A stretch of DNA of 64,000 nucleotides from Oceaniglobus roseus (GTDB taxonomy: Bacteria > Pseudomonadota > Alphaproteobacteria > Rhodobacterales > Rhodobacteraceae): assembly GCF_002869745.1 (NCBI RefSeq), contig NZ_PNOS01000027.1:1-64000 (forward strand). The letters are read 5' to 3'. The notes under the pieces are model-generated. The model did no database searches. It was not told the origin of the DNA and saw only the letters and a list, made by a program, of their open reading frames with translations. Below are positions 44,730 through 54,848 of this stretch, piece by piece. A program made the position numbers and the translations under genes. The number at the start of each line of letters is the position of its first letter. Position 1 is the first letter of the stretch.

Positions 44730-47270
44730 TCACCCCGTCGCCCCCCTCAATACCCCCGCCCGATCCACGTCAGGTCCCGCACCTCCTCGCCCGCCTCGAA
44801 GTCCAGGATGTTCCCGGCGATCACCCGCCCCCCCGACTTCGGGTCGATCAGCGAGGCGACATGGGGCGTCACCGTGACCTGCGGATGGCTCCAGAACGGA
44901 TGGCCCGCGGGCAGCGGCTCCACCGCGAAGACGTCGAGGGTCGCGTGGGACACCTGCCCCGAGGCCAGCGCCGCCAGCAGATCCTCCTCCACCAGGTGCC
45001 CGCCCCGCGCCGCGTTGACCAGGCAGGCGCCCTTCGGCAGCATCCCGAGGGTGCGGGCGTCGAGTATCCCCTCCGTCTCCGCCGTCAGAGGCAGCAGGCA
45101 GACGAGGATGTCGGTGCGTGCAAGGAAGGCCTCCAGCCCCTCCGCCCCGAACATCGCGATCCCCTCGGGTCCGCGACCGCTCCGCGACCAGCCCGCCACA
45201 TCGAAGCCGAACCCGGCAAGGGCCAGCGCCGCCGCCTGCCCCAGATGCCCCATCCCGAGGATCCCGACCCGCCGGTCGCGCGCCGTGGGCGTCGAATGCT
45301 GGTCCCATGCGCCGCGCCGCTGCGCCGCTTCCAGCCGCGGCTGGTCGCGGTGGAGCCGCAGGACGTGCAGGCAGACGTATTCCTGCATTCTCAGCGTCAT
45401 GTCCGGCCCGATGGTCTTGATCACCGGCACCCCGCGCGGATACTCCGCGTCCGCCGCCACATGGTCGATCCCGGCCCCGACCGATACGGTGGCCTTCAGG
45501 TTCGGATAGCCCTTCAGGAGCCCCGCGGGCGGCTTCCAGACGATGGCATACTCGACCGCCCCGGCGTCCCGCACCTCCGACGCGGGCAGCACCGTGAACC
45601 CCGGCAGCAGCGGGCGGAACTCGGCGATCCACGCCTCCATCCGGTCGGGGCGGGGCATGGAAACGGCGACGATGCGCCCAGGCATGGGGCTGCCCTCCGG
45701 CCTTCGCGGCCACCGCGGGCTTCGGCATGGCCATCGGCCCGCTCGCCCCGCCGATCGGCAGGGACGGATCGTTCAGCCCCGCGAGCCGCCCGCCTTCCGC
45801 CGCCACGCCCGAGACGCAGGCATAGAGCTTGGGGAAGGTCAGCCGCTCGGCCACCTCGACCTCGTGCTCCTCGGCCAGCCACTCCAGCACTGCGCGCCCG
45901 AGTCGGGGGTCGGCACGGACCGAGCCGCGGTCGGAGGCGTCGAGGCGGGGATGGTTCATTGCCTCTTCCAGCGACATCCCGAAGTCCAGCATCAGCGCCG
46001 CCACCTGCGCCACCGCGGGCATGATGTGGTTGCCCCCCGACGCGCCGAGCGCGAACAGCGCCGCGCCGTCGCGGGTGGCGACGGTCGGGCAGATGTTCGA
46101 CGCGTTGATCCGCATGCGCGGCGCCATGGTGGTGGGCCAGCCGGGGCGCGGGTCGAAATAGCTGACGGCGTTGTTCATCAGGAGGCCGGTCTTCGGCAGC
46201 GTCACGCCCGAGCCGAAGCGGTTCAGCAGCGTATGGGTCAGCGCCACCATGTTGCCCTCGCCATCGGCGGTGCAGAGGTTCGAGGTGCAGGCCCCCTGCT
46301 CGGTCCCCCGCCCGATCCGCGCGTTGTGGCTGCGCCAGGCGGCGTTCAGCCCGTGGGCATAGAGCGCCCAGCTTTCGGGGTCCGGCCTGCCCGGCGGCTC
46401 CGGCATCTCCCGCCCCAGATGGGACAGGAAATCGCGCAACCGCTGCCCCCCGCTCTCCTTCCCCGGCGTGTGGAGCGTGGCGCCGCGATGCTCCCCCGTT
46501 TCCGCCGCGGCCTCGATCGCGCGGTAGGCGGCGAAATCGGCGGCACGGATCGGCGAGCCGCCCGCCTCCAGATCCGCCGCCAGATCCTCGGCCAGCGTGC
46601 CGCGATAGAACGCCTCGGCGCCACCGAGGGCGAAGCGCAGCAGCGTCTCGGCGAGGTTCGGGATGAACAGCCGCGCCTCCGGCTGGATCGGCCGACCGTC
46701 CGGCAGGTAGATCGCCGCCGACCCCGGATCCTGCTCCAGCACGCTCATCGCCAGCGCGCATTGCAGCGTCGTGAACCAGTCGGCGGCCACCCCCCGCTCG
46801 GCCAGCGCGATGGCCGGGGCGGCGACGTCCTGCAGATCCATCGTTCCCCAGCGGCGCAGCGCGTGGTCGAACCCCACCGCCGCGCCCGGCACGGTGATCG
46901 CGCGGTAGCCCTCGACGTTGGCGTTGCCCCGAACCGTCGGGAACCCCATCAGCGTGATCGGCAGGTCCGGGTCCACCGGGTAATCCGCCGTGTCCGTCGC
47001 CTGCGCCAGCATTCCCTGGAAGTCGAGCGTCATCGCCCGCCCCTGCGCCGCAAGCCAGACCGTCATCAACCCAGACCCGCCAAGCCCGCACATCCACGGC
47101 TCCACCGCGCCGAGGGCCAGCGCCGCGCCCACGGCGGCGTCCACGGCGTTGCCGCCCCGGTGCAGCACGTCGGCCCCGGCCCGCGCCGCCAGATGGTGCT
47201 GCGCGGCGACCATGCCACCCGCCGCGGTCACCGCCGACTTCGTGACCGTCCAGTGTTCGATGTTCGCCAT
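44730..47270 (-). CDS. ggt: Gamma-glutamyltransferase-family protein; frame lacks a stop before ghrA
   Basis: Family similarity covers about residues 1-525 (47270 to about 45695): [36 protein letters not shown], the autoprocessing threonine T329 in [37 protein letters not shown] and [14 protein letters not shown]. The frame then stays open for 320 more codons out of phase across ghrA to 44730; those residues are a frame-shifted reading of ghrA, not a domain. Probably a small indel (real or sequencing) removed the native stop near 45690. It cleaves gamma-glutamyl bonds; the T-S-N-L nucleophile context differs from the usual T-T-H. No signal peptide. Confidence 0.78.
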   Translation of the reverse strand: MANIEHWTVTKSAVTAAGGMVAAQHHLAARAGADVLHRGGNAVDAAVGAALALGAVEPWMCGLGGSGLMTVWLAAQGRAMTLDFQGMLAQATDTADYPVDPDLPITLMGFPTVRGNANVEGYRAITVPGAAVGFDHALRRWGTMDLQDVAAPAIALAERGVAADWFTTLQCALAMSVLEQDPGSAAIYLPDGRPIQPEARLFIPNLAETLLRFALGGAEAFYRGTLAEDLAADLEAGGSPIRAADFAAYRAIEAAAETGEHRGATLHTPGKESGGQRLRDFLSHLGREMPEPPGRPDPESWALYAHGLNAAWRSHNARIGRGTEQGACTSNLCTADGEGNMVALTHTLLNRFGSGVTLPKTGLLMNNAVSYFDPRPGWPTTMAPRMRINASNICPTVATRDGAALFALGASGGNHIMPAVAQVAALMLDFGMSLEEAMNHPRLDASDRGSVRADPRLGRAVLEWLAEEHEVEVAERLTFPKLYACVSGVAAEGGRLAGLNDPSLPIGGASGPMAMPKPAVAAKAGGQPHAWAHRRRFHAPPRPDGGVDRRVPPAAAGVHGAARVGGAGRRGGRVCHRLEAARGAPEGLSEPEGHRIGRGRDRPCGGGRGVSARGAGDQDHRAGHDAENAGIRLPARPAAPPRPAAAGSGAAARRMGPAFDAHGARPAGRDPRDGASGAGGGAGPCRVRLRCGGLVAERSRTRGDRDVRGGGAGGLPCTHRHPRLPAASDGGDGGDTRRPHPRDAAEGRLPGQRGAGRAPGGGGSAGGAGLGAGVPRDPRRLRGGAAARGPSVLEPSAGHGDAPCRLADRPEVGGAGDRREHPGLRGGRGGAGPDVDRAGVLRGATG
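44747..45685 (-). CDS. ghrA: Glyoxylate/hydroxypyruvate reductase A-like 2-hydroxyacid dehydrogenase
   Basis: 312 residues. NAD(P)-binding [29 protein letters not shown], catalytic arginine in [15 protein letters not shown], acidic residue in [15 protein letters not shown] and histidine in TPHVASL. The [12 protein letters not shown] start matches GhrA. Reduces glyoxylate or hydroxypyruvate to glycolate or glycerate. It starts about 10 nt after the recognisable end of the gamma-glutamyltransferase, whose frame has no stop and runs on across this gene. Confidence 0.9.
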   Translation of the reverse strand: MPGRIVAVSMPRPDRMEAWIAEFRPLLPGFTVLPASEVRDAGAVEYAIVWKPPAGLLKGYPNLKATVSVGAGIDHVAADAEYPRGVPVIKTIGPDMTLRMQEYVCLHVLRLHRDQPRLEAAQRRGAWDQHSTPTARDRRVGILGMGHLGQAAALALAGFGFDVAGWSRSGRGPEGIAMFGAEGLEAFLARTDILVCLLPLTAETEGILDARTLGMLPKGACLVNAARGGHLVEEDLLAALASGQVSHATLDVFAVEPLPAGHPFWSHPQVTVTPHVASLIDPKSGGRVIAGNILDFEAGEEVRDLTWIGRGY

Positions 47271-47417
47271 CCGCCGCCCCTGCTGCCCCCTGCTTTCCTG
47301 CCTGCCATGGAGGGTGAAGGCGGCGGGATGGTCAAGGGCGGGCGGCTTCGGCCACCCCGGGGCGGGGGGCGGATTTTGCCCGCGCGAATCGAAAATCGCC
47401 GTGCTATGGGTTGTGTC

Positions 47418-49271
47418 ATGCCCTCAGCCGCACCCAACATGAGCGAAATCCGCCCCGTCATCCGGCAACTCGACGAGGCCGCGATCAACCGCATCGCGGC
47501 CGGCGAGGTGGTCGAGCGTCCGGCCTCGGCCGTCAAGGAACTGGTCGAGAACGCGCTGGACGCAGGCGCGCGGCGCATCGACATCGCCTATGCCGACGGC
47601 GGCAAGACGCTGATCCGGGTCGCCGACGACGGCTGCGGCATCGCGCCCGAGGACCTGCCGCTGGCGCTGTCGCGCCATGCGACGTCGAAGATCGACGGCT
47701 CGGATTTGCTGAACATCCACACCTTCGGCTTCCGGGGCGAGGCGCTGCCCTCGCTCGGCGCCGTGGGCCGGCTGACGCTCACCTCCCGCGCGAGGGGCTC
47801 GGACGCCGCCTGCCTCGCCGTCAGCGGCGGGCGGTCCGAGCCGGTGCGCCCCGCCGCACTGTCGGCGGGCACGGTGGCCGAGCTGCGCGACCTCTTCCAC
47901 ACCACCCCCGCGCGGCTGAAGTTCATGCGCTCGGACCGGTCCGAGGCGCAGGCGATCGGCGACGTGGTCAAGCGGCTGGCGATGGCCGAGCCCTTCGTGT
48001 CCTTCGTGCTGCGCGACGTCACCGGCGGCGGCGAGGGGCGGGTGGTGTTCCGCGCCGATGCCGGGACCGGAGACCTGTTCGACGCGCTGCACGGGCGGCT
48101 GTCGCGGGTGCTGGGGACGGAGTTCGCCGAGAACGCGCTTCGCATCCAGGCGGACCGCGAGGGGCTGATGCTGACCGGCTTCGCGGCGCTGCCGACCTAT
48201 TCGCGGGGTTCGGCGGTGACGCAGTACCTGTTCGTCAACGGCCGTCCCGTCCGGGACAGGCTGCTTTACGGCGCCCTGCGCGCGGCCTACGCCGATTTCC
48301 TGTCGCGCGACCGGCACCCGGCGGCGGCGCTCTTCCTCGAATGCGACCCGCAGGCGGTGGACGTGAACGTGCACCCCGCCAAGTCCGAGGTGCGCTTCCG
48401 CGATCCCGGCCTGCCGCGCGGGCTGATCGTCTCGGCCCTGCGCCACGCGCTGGCCGGGGCGGGGCACCGCGCCTCGACCACCGTGGCCGCGGGGGTGCTG
48501 GGCGCGATGCGGACGGAGCCCGCAGCGCCACAGGGACCGGCCCGCGTCTACCAGATGGACCGTCCCTCGCCGTCGGTCCTGCGCGCCGCCCACGCCGCCC
48601 AGGCGCCGGGCTTCGCCGAGCCGATGCCAGTCATGGCGCGGGCGGCCGAGCCCCCTGCCCCGATGCCCGAGCCGGAAGCGCCGCGGCAGGACTTCCCCCT
48701 CGGCGCCGCGCGGGGTCAGGTGCACGAGAACTACATCATCGCCCAGACCGCCGACGGCATGGTGATCGTCGACCAGCACGCCGCCCACGAACGCCTCGTC
48801 TACGAGAAGCTGAAGCGCCAGCTGGCCGAGAACGCCGTCGCCGCCCAGGCCCTGCTGATCCCCGAGATCGTGGAACTCTCCGACGCGGACTGCGCCCGCC
48901 TGATGGAACTGGCCCCCGAGCTCTCCCGCCTCGGGCTGACGGTCGAACCCTTCGGCCATGGCGCCCTCGCCGTGCGCGAGACGCCGGCAATCCTCGGCGC
49001 CGTGGACGCGACGGCGATGCTGAAGGACATCCTCGACGAACTGGACGACCTCGGCGAAAGCTCGACCCTCCAGGCCCGGATCGAGGCGGTGCTGAGCCGC
49101 GTCGCCTGCCACGGCTCGGTCCGCTCGGGGCGCTGGATGCGGGCCGAGGAGATGAACGCGCTCCTGCGCGAGATGGAGGCGACGCCCCACTCGGGTCAGT
49201 GCAACCACGGCCGCCCCACCTATGTCGAGCTGAAACTGTCGGACATCGAGCGTCTGTTCGGGCGGCGATGA
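47418..49271 (+). CDS. mutL: DNA mismatch repair protein MutL
   Basis: 617 residues from ATG 47418; an in-frame ATG at 47439 ([27 protein letters not shown]) is equally possible, neither having a clear ribosome site. GHKL ATPase motifs: [24 protein letters not shown] and [11 protein letters not shown] proline-rich linker (about 345-420) leads to the C-terminal endonuclease motif [17 protein letters not shown] and the FGHGALAV stretch, so it should have nicking activity. Divergent from ggt across 147 nt; rmuC overlaps its stop by 4 bp. Confidence 0.97.
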   Translation: MPSAAPNMSEIRPVIRQLDEAAINRIAAGEVVERPASAVKELVENALDAGARRIDIAYADGGKTLIRVADDGCGIAPEDLPLALSRHATSKIDGSDLLNIHTFGFRGEALPSLGAVGRLTLTSRARGSDAACLAVSGGRSEPVRPAALSAGTVAELRDLFHTTPARLKFMRSDRSEAQAIGDVVKRLAMAEPFVSFVLRDVTGGGEGRVVFRADAGTGDLFDALHGRLSRVLGTEFAENALRIQADREGLMLTGFAALPTYSRGSAVTQYLFVNGRPVRDRLLYGALRAAYADFLSRDRHPAAALFLECDPQAVDVNVHPAKSEVRFRDPGLPRGLIVSALRHALAGAGHRASTTVAAGVLGAMRTEPAAPQGPARVYQMDRPSPSVLRAAHAAQAPGFAEPMPVMARAAEPPAPMPEPEAPRQDFPLGAARGQVHENYIIAQTADGMVIVDQHAAHERLVYEKLKRQLAENAVAAQALLIPEIVELSDADCARLMELAPELSRLGLTVEPFGHGALAVRETPAILGAVDATAMLKDILDELDDLGESSTLQARIEAVLSRVACHGSVRSGRWMRAEEMNALLREMEATPHSGQCNHGRPTYVELKLSDIERLFGRR

Positions 49272-50398
49272 TCGAGGTCGGCCCGCTGACGCTCGACCCG
49301 GCCGATCCGCAGGTGCAGCTTGCCGCGGCGGCCGGCGTGGTCCTGCTCCTCCTGCTGGTGCTGCTCGCCGTCGCGCTCCGCCGCATGGGCCGCACGGCGC
49401 GGCTTCTCGAACCGCTCGCGCACCGCGTGCAGGCGATGGGCGAGGGGCAGCAGCGGCTGGCGGGCGGCCTCTCGCAGGTGGCCGAGGCGCAGGCGGCGGC
49501 GCAGGCGAACCTCCTCGCCCACATGGAGGCACGGCTGGCCGAGGTCTCGGCCCGGATGAGCGAGAGCCTGCAGGGATCGTCCACCCGCACCGCCCAGTCG
49601 CTGGGCGAGCTCCAGCAGCGGCTGAAGACCATCGACCGCGCGCAGGAGAACATCGAGCGGCTGTCGGGCAACGTGCTGTCGCTGCAGGACATCCTCAGCA
49701 ACAAGCAGACCCGCGGCGCCTTCGGCGAGATCCAGCTGCACGACCTGCTGGAGAAGGCGCTGCCGAAGGACAGCTATGGCTGGCAGGTGACGCTGTCGAA
49801 CAATCGCCGCGCCGACTGCGTGATCCACCTGCCCCACCCGCCGGGGCCGATCGTGGTGGATTCGAAGTTTCCGCTGGAGGCTTACGAGGCGCTGCGGCGG
49901 GCCGAGACGGACCACGAGAAGCGGGCGGCGGTGGCGGGGTTCCGCACCTCGGTCCGCGGCCACGTCCGCGCCATCTCCGAGCGCTACATCATCCCCGGCG
50001 AGACGGCGGACGGGGCGCTGATGTTCCTGCCCTCCGAGGCCGTCTATGCCGAGCTCCACGGCAATTTCCCCGAGCTGGTGCGCGAGGGGTTCGAGGCGAA
50101 GGTCTGGATCGTGTCGCCCACGACCTGCATGGCGACTTTGACCACGATGCGCGCGATCCTGAAGGACGCGCGATTGAGGGAACAGGCCGGGGCGATCCGC
50201 AAGACGTTGAAATTGCTGCATCGGGACGTAGAGCTGGTGGTCGAGAAGGTCGAGAAGCTGAACACCCATTTCGGCCAGGCGCGGGCGGACCTCGAAGGGA
50301 TCTCCACCGCGGCGGAACGGGCGGGACGCCGGGCGGCGCGGCTCGACGGGTTCGAGTTCGAAGCGGACGATGCGGTGGCGGTGAAGGCGGCGGAGTAG
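49268..50398 (+). CDS. rmuC: DNA recombination protein RmuC
   Basis: 376 residues. An N-terminal membrane helix (about 18-40), a coiled coil (about 50-135), then the PD-(D/E)XK-like RmuC domain: [66 protein letters not shown] and [19 protein letters not shown]. Limits recombination at inverted repeats in E. coli. Coupled to mutL by ATGA, grouping two genome-stability functions. Confidence 0.95.
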   Translation: MIEVGPLTLDPADPQVQLAAAAGVVLLLLLVLLAVALRRMGRTARLLEPLAHRVQAMGEGQQRLAGGLSQVAEAQAAAQANLLAHMEARLAEVSARMSESLQGSSTRTAQSLGELQQRLKTIDRAQENIERLSGNVLSLQDILSNKQTRGAFGEIQLHDLLEKALPKDSYGWQVTLSNNRRADCVIHLPHPPGPIVVDSKFPLEAYEALRRAETDHEKRAAVAGFRTSVRGHVRAISERYIIPGETADGALMFLPSEAVYAELHGNFPELVREGFEAKVWIVSPTTCMATLTTMRAILKDARLREQAGAIRKTLKLLHRDVELVVEKVEKLNTHFGQARADLEGISTAAERAGRRAARLDGFEFEADDAVAVKAAE

Positions 50399-50908
50399 GC
50401 GCGGCAGCTTGTGGAGACCACGATGCCAGCTTGCGGAAAGCCGGCGTAATACTTTGATATTACAACATAATTCTTGTTCTTCAAAACCCTTTTGGCATCA
50501 AGGGTTCCGCTCCGCATGGAGGGCAGCCCCCGGCCGCCGGGCGGGGGAGTAGCCCCCGCCCGGGGGGGCGGTCGGGGGCTGCCCGGCGTTGCCGCCGGGC
50601 GAGACATCTGAGCCGCTGTGACTTGGGGGCGATCCTTGGATGGGCCCCTCGGTTCTCCGCAAGCTTACGGACGACCGTGACCGGAGGCCGGGTGGTGGGG
50701 TGAACCCCGCCCTACCGGTGGCGGAGAGTGCATGTCGGATTTGCGTATGACTCGCGTATTACATCCGTGCATACGGGAGGCAGCGGGGCGAAAGGTCCGC
50801 GCGGCGCGGGTCAAGTGTGAATATGCACAAACTTGGTTCTGCCGCACCCCTATCGTGCGTCCGGGTCCCGCCCTATCTTCCTCGCAACGAAACCCGAGGA
50901 GACCCGCC
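50399..50908. other. Gene-free 510-bp stretch with AT-rich island, repeats and a promoter region
   Basis: No credible gene. It starts with an AT-rich island (about 50440-50506) that contains the hairpin AACCCTT (50485-50491) / AAGGGTT (50500-50506), which on the minus strand is followed by TTTT. Then comes the GC-rich cruciform repeat (50510-50615), an imperfect inverted repeat at 50691-50716 (GGTGGTGGGGT against ACCCCGCCCTACC), and about 190 nt that must hold the promoter of the dioxygenase gene, with CGTATG (50743) and CATACG (50771) as a loose inverted pair. Confidence 0.7.
50510..50615. repeat. GC-rich cruciform repeat, copy A
   Basis: GGGCAGCCCCCGGCCGCC (50521-50538) pairs with GGCGGTCGGGGGCTGCCC (50567-50584) except for one G-T position. 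An internal hairpin GGGCGGGGG/CCCCCGCCC fills the loop, and a 3' hairpin GCCCGGC/GCCGGGC (50581-50600) follows, ending in TGAGCCG. Copy B at 52477-52607 matches except at the apex. Confidence 0.9.
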
Positions 50909-51841
50909 ATGCTGACCCAGATCAAAGGCCTTCACCACGTCACGTCCCTGGCCTCGGACGCCCGCACCAACAACGCCTTCTTCACCGACACGCTCGGCCT
51001 GCGCCGGGTCAAGAAGACGGTGAACTTCGACGCGCCCGACGTCTATCACCTCTATTATGGCGATGAGGTCGGCACGCCCGGCAGCGTCATGACCTACTTC
51101 CCCTTCCCCCACGCCGCCCGCGGCACCGCCGGTGTGGGCGAGGTCGGCACCACCCGCTTCGCCATCCCGAAGGGCACCGCCCCCGCCTGGGTGGCCCGGC
51201 TGGCGGAAAAGGGTGTGACCGACATCGCCCAGACCACGATCTTCGGCGCCACCGCGCTGGAATTCGCCGCCCCCGACGGCGACCGCTTCGCGCTTGTCGA
51301 AACCGACGACACCCGCACCCCCTGGACCGGCAACGGCGTCGGCGCCGACGAGGCGATCCGGGGGTTCCACTCCGCCTCGCTGAGGCTCGACCCGAAATCC
51401 GCCGACGCGGCGAAGGAACTGCTGGGCTTCATGGGCTACCAAAAGGACGACACCGAGGGCAGCACAACCCGGCTGATCGTCCCCGGCGGCAACGCAGCCA
51501 ACGCCATCGACGTCGAGGCGGTTTCGGCCCACCACGCGCGGCAGGGCGCGGGGTCGGTCCATCACATCGCCTTCGCGGTGGAGAACCGGGCGCGCCAGCT
51601 CGAGGTGCGCGAGGCGCTGCTCGACACCGGCTATCAGGTGACGCCGGTGATCGACCGGGACTACTTCTGGGCGATCTACTTCCGCATCCCCGGCGGCATC
51701 CTGTTCGAGGTGGCCACCAACGAACCCGGCTTCGACCGCGACGAGGACACCGCGCATCTCGGCGAGGCGCTGAAACTGCCGAGCCAGCACGAGCACCTGC
51801 GCGCCCGGCTGGAGAAACACCTGCAACCGATCGAGGGCTGA
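50909..51841 (+). CDS. Ring-cleaving dioxygenase, VOC superfamily (MhqO-like)
   Basis: 310 residues from ATG 50909 (GAGGAG upstream). Two vicinal-oxygen-chelate domains: ITSLASDARTNNAFFTDTLGLRRVKKTVNFD-type opening (KGLHHVTSLASDARTNNAFF), AIRGFHSASLRLDPKSADAAKELL, VHHIAFAVENRARQLE and GGILFEVATNEPGF. Metal ligands H9 or H10, H in SVHHIAF and E in LFEVAT. Resembles hydroquinone-specific dioxygenase MhqO/MhqA. Coupled at 3 nt to an MhqD-like hydrolase, as in the Bacillus quinone-resistance set. Confidence 0.87.
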   Translation: MLTQIKGLHHVTSLASDARTNNAFFTDTLGLRRVKKTVNFDAPDVYHLYYGDEVGTPGSVMTYFPFPHAARGTAGVGEVGTTRFAIPKGTAPAWVARLAEKGVTDIAQTTIFGATALEFAAPDGDRFALVETDDTRTPWTGNGVGADEAIRGFHSASLRLDPKSADAAKELLGFMGYQKDDTEGSTTRLIVPGGNAANAIDVEAVSAHHARQGAGSVHHIAFAVENRARQLEVREALLDTGYQVTPVIDRDYFWAIYFRIPGGILFEVATNEPGFDRDEDTAHLGEALKLPSQHEHLRARLEKHLQPIEG

Positions 51842-51844
51842 GCC

Positions 51845-52429
51845 ATGTATGTCGCGAAACGGACCGAGGGGGCGCCCGGCGCGCCCCTGTTCCTGACCTT
51901 CCACGGCACCGGCGGGAACGAGGCGCAGTTCCACGGCCTCGCCGAGCAGCTGGTGCCCGGCGCGCGCGTGGTCTCGCCCCGGGGCGACGTGTCGGAGCAC
52001 GGTGCGCTGCGGTTCTTCCGGCGCAAGGGCGAGGGCGTCTACGACATGGAAGATCTCGCCGCGCGCACCGCGGCGATGATCGACTTCGTGACCGCCGAGA
52101 AGGGCGACGCGCCGCGGGTGATCGGCCTTGGCTATTCCAACGGCGCGAACATCCTCGCGGCGGTGGCGATGAACGCGGGCCACCTGTTCGACGATCTGAT
52201 CCTGATGCACCCGCTGATCCCCTGGGCTCCCGCGCCCGAGCCGTCGCTGGCGGGCCGGCGCGTGCTGATCACCGCCGGAGAGCGCGACCCGATCTGTCCG
52301 CGGGGGGTGACGAAGGAGGTCGCGTCCTGGTTCGAGGCGCAGGGGGCGGACGTGACACTGCACTGGCATCCCGGCGGCCACGAGATCGCCGAGAGCGAGC
52401 TGCAGGCGGCGGTGCAGTTTCTGGGTTAG
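51845..52429 (+). CDS. Alpha/beta hydrolase, phospholipase/carboxylesterase type (MhqD-like)
   Basis: 194 residues. Oxyanion loop FHGTGGNE, nucleophile elbow GYSNGAN, aspartate in GERDPICP and histidine in HPGGHEI complete the catalytic triad. It follows the MhqO-like gene with 3 nt between, so the pair probably detoxifies quinones or related electrophiles. No signal peptide, hence cytoplasmic. Confidence 0.87.
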   Translation: MYVAKRTEGAPGAPLFLTFHGTGGNEAQFHGLAEQLVPGARVVSPRGDVSEHGALRFFRRKGEGVYDMEDLAARTAAMIDFVTAEKGDAPRVIGLGYSNGANILAAVAMNAGHLFDDLILMHPLIPWAPAPEPSLAGRRVLITAGERDPICPRGVTKEVASWFEAQGADVTLHWHPGGHEIAESELQAAVQFLG

Positions 52430-52476
52430 GTTCTTCCCTCGATTACCCCTTTGCCGGGCTGGCCGCTGGCGTACCA

Positions 52477-52607
52477 CTCCGCACAGAGGGCAGCCCTCGA
52501 CCGCCGGGCGGGGGAGTAGCCCCCGCGTCGTGCCGAAGGCACGCCTCCGGCGAGACGGGGCGGTCGGGGGCTGCCCGGCGTTGCCGCCGGGCATGACCTC
52601 TGAGCCG
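52477..52607. repeat. GC-rich cruciform repeat, copy B with apical insertion
   Basis: GGGCAGCCCTCGACCGCC (52488-52505) pairs with GGCGGTCGGGGGCTGCCC (52559-52576); flanks CTCCGCA and TGAGCCG are shared with copy A. Copy B has about 25 extra bases at the apex that fold into GTGCC-GAA-GGCAC and GCC-TCC-GGC, closed by CGTC/GACG. It lies in the 260-bp gap between the MhqD-like gene and the RluA-type gene. Confidence 0.9.
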
Positions 52608-52689
52608 GTGCGCCCGGAGTTTCCGAAACTCCGTCTTTCCCGGAACAGCCGCAGGCCTTACAAACCCCGCTCTACTCCCCGCCCCCGCC

Positions 52690-53331
52690 TCAGAACGGCG
52701 CCTTCGCCCGAAAGGTCATCCCCACCCCGCCGTCCGGATGTCTCAGCCGCAGGCTCTCGGCGTGGAGCATCAAGCGGGGGAAGTCCCGCGCCGCGCCCTC
52801 GGCATAGAACGGATCGCCCAGGATCGGGTGGCCGAGGGCCAGCATGTGCACCCGGAGCTGGTGCGATCGCCCGGTCTTCGGCATCAGCCTGACCCGCGTT
52901 TCGCCCTCCCGCCGCTTCGCTACCCGCCAGTCCGTCACCGCCGCCCGTCCGTTCTCGTGATCCACCATCTGCCGCGGCCGGTTCGGCCAGTCGACGATCA
53001 GCGGCAGATCGACGGTCCCCGCGTCGGGCTGCAGATCCCCCCACACCCGGGCCACATAGGCCTTCTTCACCATCCGCTTCTCGAACTGGAGGCCGAGGTG
53101 GCGCTGCGCATGGGGGGTCTGGGCGAAGACCATGATCCCCGAGGTGTCGCGGTCCAGCCGGTGCACCAGCAGCGTCTGCGGAAAGGCCGCCTGCGCCCGC
53201 GTCAGCAGGCAGTCCGCCAGGTCCTCGCCCTTGCCGGGCACCGACAGCAGGCCGGAGGGCTTGTTCAGCAGCAGGATCTCGTGGTCCTGGTAGACGATGT
53301 CGAGCGGCGTGTCGGGGGGCGCGTAGGTCAT
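52690..53331 (-). CDS. RluA-family pseudouridine synthase
   Basis: 213 residues with the catalytic HRLDRDTSGIMVFA (D60), NKPSGLLSVPGKG near the N-terminus, KAYVARVWG and TGRSHQLRVHM-LGHPILGD. It lacks an S4 domain, as in short RluA/RluE-like enzymes that modify 23S rRNA and tRNA. The exact target uridine cannot be named. Downstream of, and co-oriented with, the WD40-cytochrome gene (37 nt). Confidence 0.88.
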   Translation of the reverse strand: MTYAPPDTPLDIVYQDHEILLLNKPSGLLSVPGKGEDLADCLLTRAQAAFPQTLLVHRLDRDTSGIMVFAQTPHAQRHLGLQFEKRMVKKAYVARVWGDLQPDAGTVDLPLIVDWPNRPRQMVDHENGRAAVTDWRVAKRREGETRVRLMPKTGRSHQLRVHMLALGHPILGDPFYAEGAARDFPRLMLHAESLRLRHPDGGVGMTFRAKAPF

Positions 53332-53368
53332 CGCCCTGCCCTACCGGCACGGCCCCGCCACGGCAAGC

Positions 53369-54676
53369 TCACTGCGTGGCGCGGGCGAGGAAGGCGATCA
53401 GGTCGGCACGGTCCCCGGCCCCGGTGATCCGCTGCATCGGCATCTTCGAGCCGGGGATGTAGTGGTCGGGCCCCTGGTCGAACAGCAGGTCGATCGTCTC
53501 GGCCGACCACACGATCTCCGAGCCCGCCAGCGTCTCGGAATAGGGATAGCCCGCGACGCTGCCCGCCTGCCGCCCGAACAGCCCGTGCAGCGTCGGCCCG
53601 GCCCGCCGCGCGCCGTCGGGGCCGAGCGTGTGGCAGATCGAGCACTTCCTCTGGAACTGCCGCTCGCCGTTGTCCATCTGCCCGGGCGGCGTCAGGAAAC
53701 TGCGCTTCGTGTCGGCCATCACCGGCGCCTCGCCCAGCCCGGCCACCGGCCAGCTGTACATCGCGTTGTCCAGCCCGCCGGCGTGGATGTTCGCCCCGTC
53801 CGGCGAGAAGGCGAGCGCCCAGATCGGCCCCGAAAGCGTGGCGCGGAAATCGGCGGCGACCTCCCACGCGGCGCTGTCGATCAGCATGATGAAGCCTTCG
53901 GCGTCGCCCACGGCAATCCGCTGCGTCCCGGCGTCGTAGGCCATGGCGAGGATCGGGCGGCGGTCGGCGGTGAAGTCGCCCATGGTCTCGCCCGAGGGCA
54001 GCGTCACCACCCGCGTCACCCCGTCGACCGCGCCATAGGCAAGCCAGCTCTCGTCCCCGGCCAGCGCCAGCGTGTTCACCCCGAAGCCGTGGGCGACGAT
54101 GCGCCGCTCGAAAGTGCCGGTCGCAGCATCCCAGAGGCGGATCGTCCCGTCGGCCGAAGCGGTGTAAAGCCGCCGGCCGTCCTTAGAGAACAGCACGTCG
54201 TTGACGGCGGCCTTGTGGCCCGAAACCTCCACCGGCGCGGCGCCGCCGGCCAGGTCCCACAGCCTCGCCGTCCCGTCCCAGCTTGCCGAGGCCGCGCGGC
54301 TGCCGTCCGGCGAGACGGCCAGCCGGATCCCCTTGCCAGGGTGCCGCCCGAGTTCCCGCGCCGCCCCCGCTGCCGTGCCCCACAGCCGGACGGTGAAATC
54401 GCCCCCCGCCGACAGCACCCGCCCGTCCGCAAGCCAGGCCACCGCGTTGACCGCCGCCCGGTGCCCCTCCAGCCAGCGCGGCACCCCGTCCCGCCAGAGA
54501 CCCACGGAATTGTCGAAGCTCGCGGTCAGGATCGTGCCGTCGTCGCCGGCGGCGATGCCCTTGATCGGCCCGCCGTGGCCCTTCAGTGTGAAGAACTCCT
54601 GCGCTTCGGCCCCCGTGGCGAGCACCAGCGCCAGACCGATCCCCCGGACCAGACCCGCCCATTCCCGAAACGCCAT
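53369..54676 (-). CDS. Exported WD40-repeat / class I cytochrome c fusion
   Basis: About 435 residues from ATG 54676 (GTG 54685 also in frame). A signal peptide (1-26, ending AEAQ) is followed by about seven WD40 blades (28-315), several with clear GH...D...LW pattern such as LEGHRAAVNAVAWL..VRLW and VSGHKAAVNDVLF..IRLW. The C-terminal domain (about 335-435) is a cytochrome c: CSICH at 345-349, GPTLHGLFGRQAGSVAGYPYS and Met ligand in GSKMPM. Predicted periplasmic. The blades could dock a redox partner. Role unknown; lies downstream of the amine-degradation genes. Confidence 0.85.
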   Translation of the reverse strand: MAFREWAGLVRGIGLALVLATGAEAQEFFTLKGHGGPIKGIAAGDDGTILTASFDNSVGLWRDGVPRWLEGHRAAVNAVAWLADGRVLSAGGDFTVRLWGTAAGAARELGRHPGKGIRLAVSPDGSRAASASWDGTARLWDLAGGAAPVEVSGHKAAVNDVLFSKDGRRLYTASADGTIRLWDAATGTFERRIVAHGFGVNTLALAGDESWLAYGAVDGVTRVVTLPSGETMGDFTADRRPILAMAYDAGTQRIAVGDAEGFIMLIDSAAWEVAADFRATLSGPIWALAFSPDGANIHAGGLDNAMYSWPVAGLGEAPVMADTKRSFLTPPGQMDNGERQFQRKCSICHTLGPDGARRAGPTLHGLFGRQAGSVAGYPYSETLAGSEIVWSAETIDLLFDQGPDHYIPGSKMPMQRITGAGDRADLIAFLARATQ

Positions 54677-54848
54677 CGCGACCACCCGTGTTGCCCTGTC
54701 CCGACGCTATACGATCCACGGAACCCCGCAACGGCGACGATGGCCCCGCCCCTCCCGCCAGCGTCCCGCCGCCCGCAAGGCGCAAGACGTCGCGACGAAC
54801 AAAGGGTCCCGCCGCCCAGCCGCGCCACCCCCTGCTTCTTCCTTGCAG

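Noticed and set aside
52530-52892. A 120-codon plus-strand frame between the MhqD-like and RluA-type genes
   Set aside because: It starts in the repeat and ends antisense to the pseudouridine synthase; composition is R/P/S-rich with no motif.
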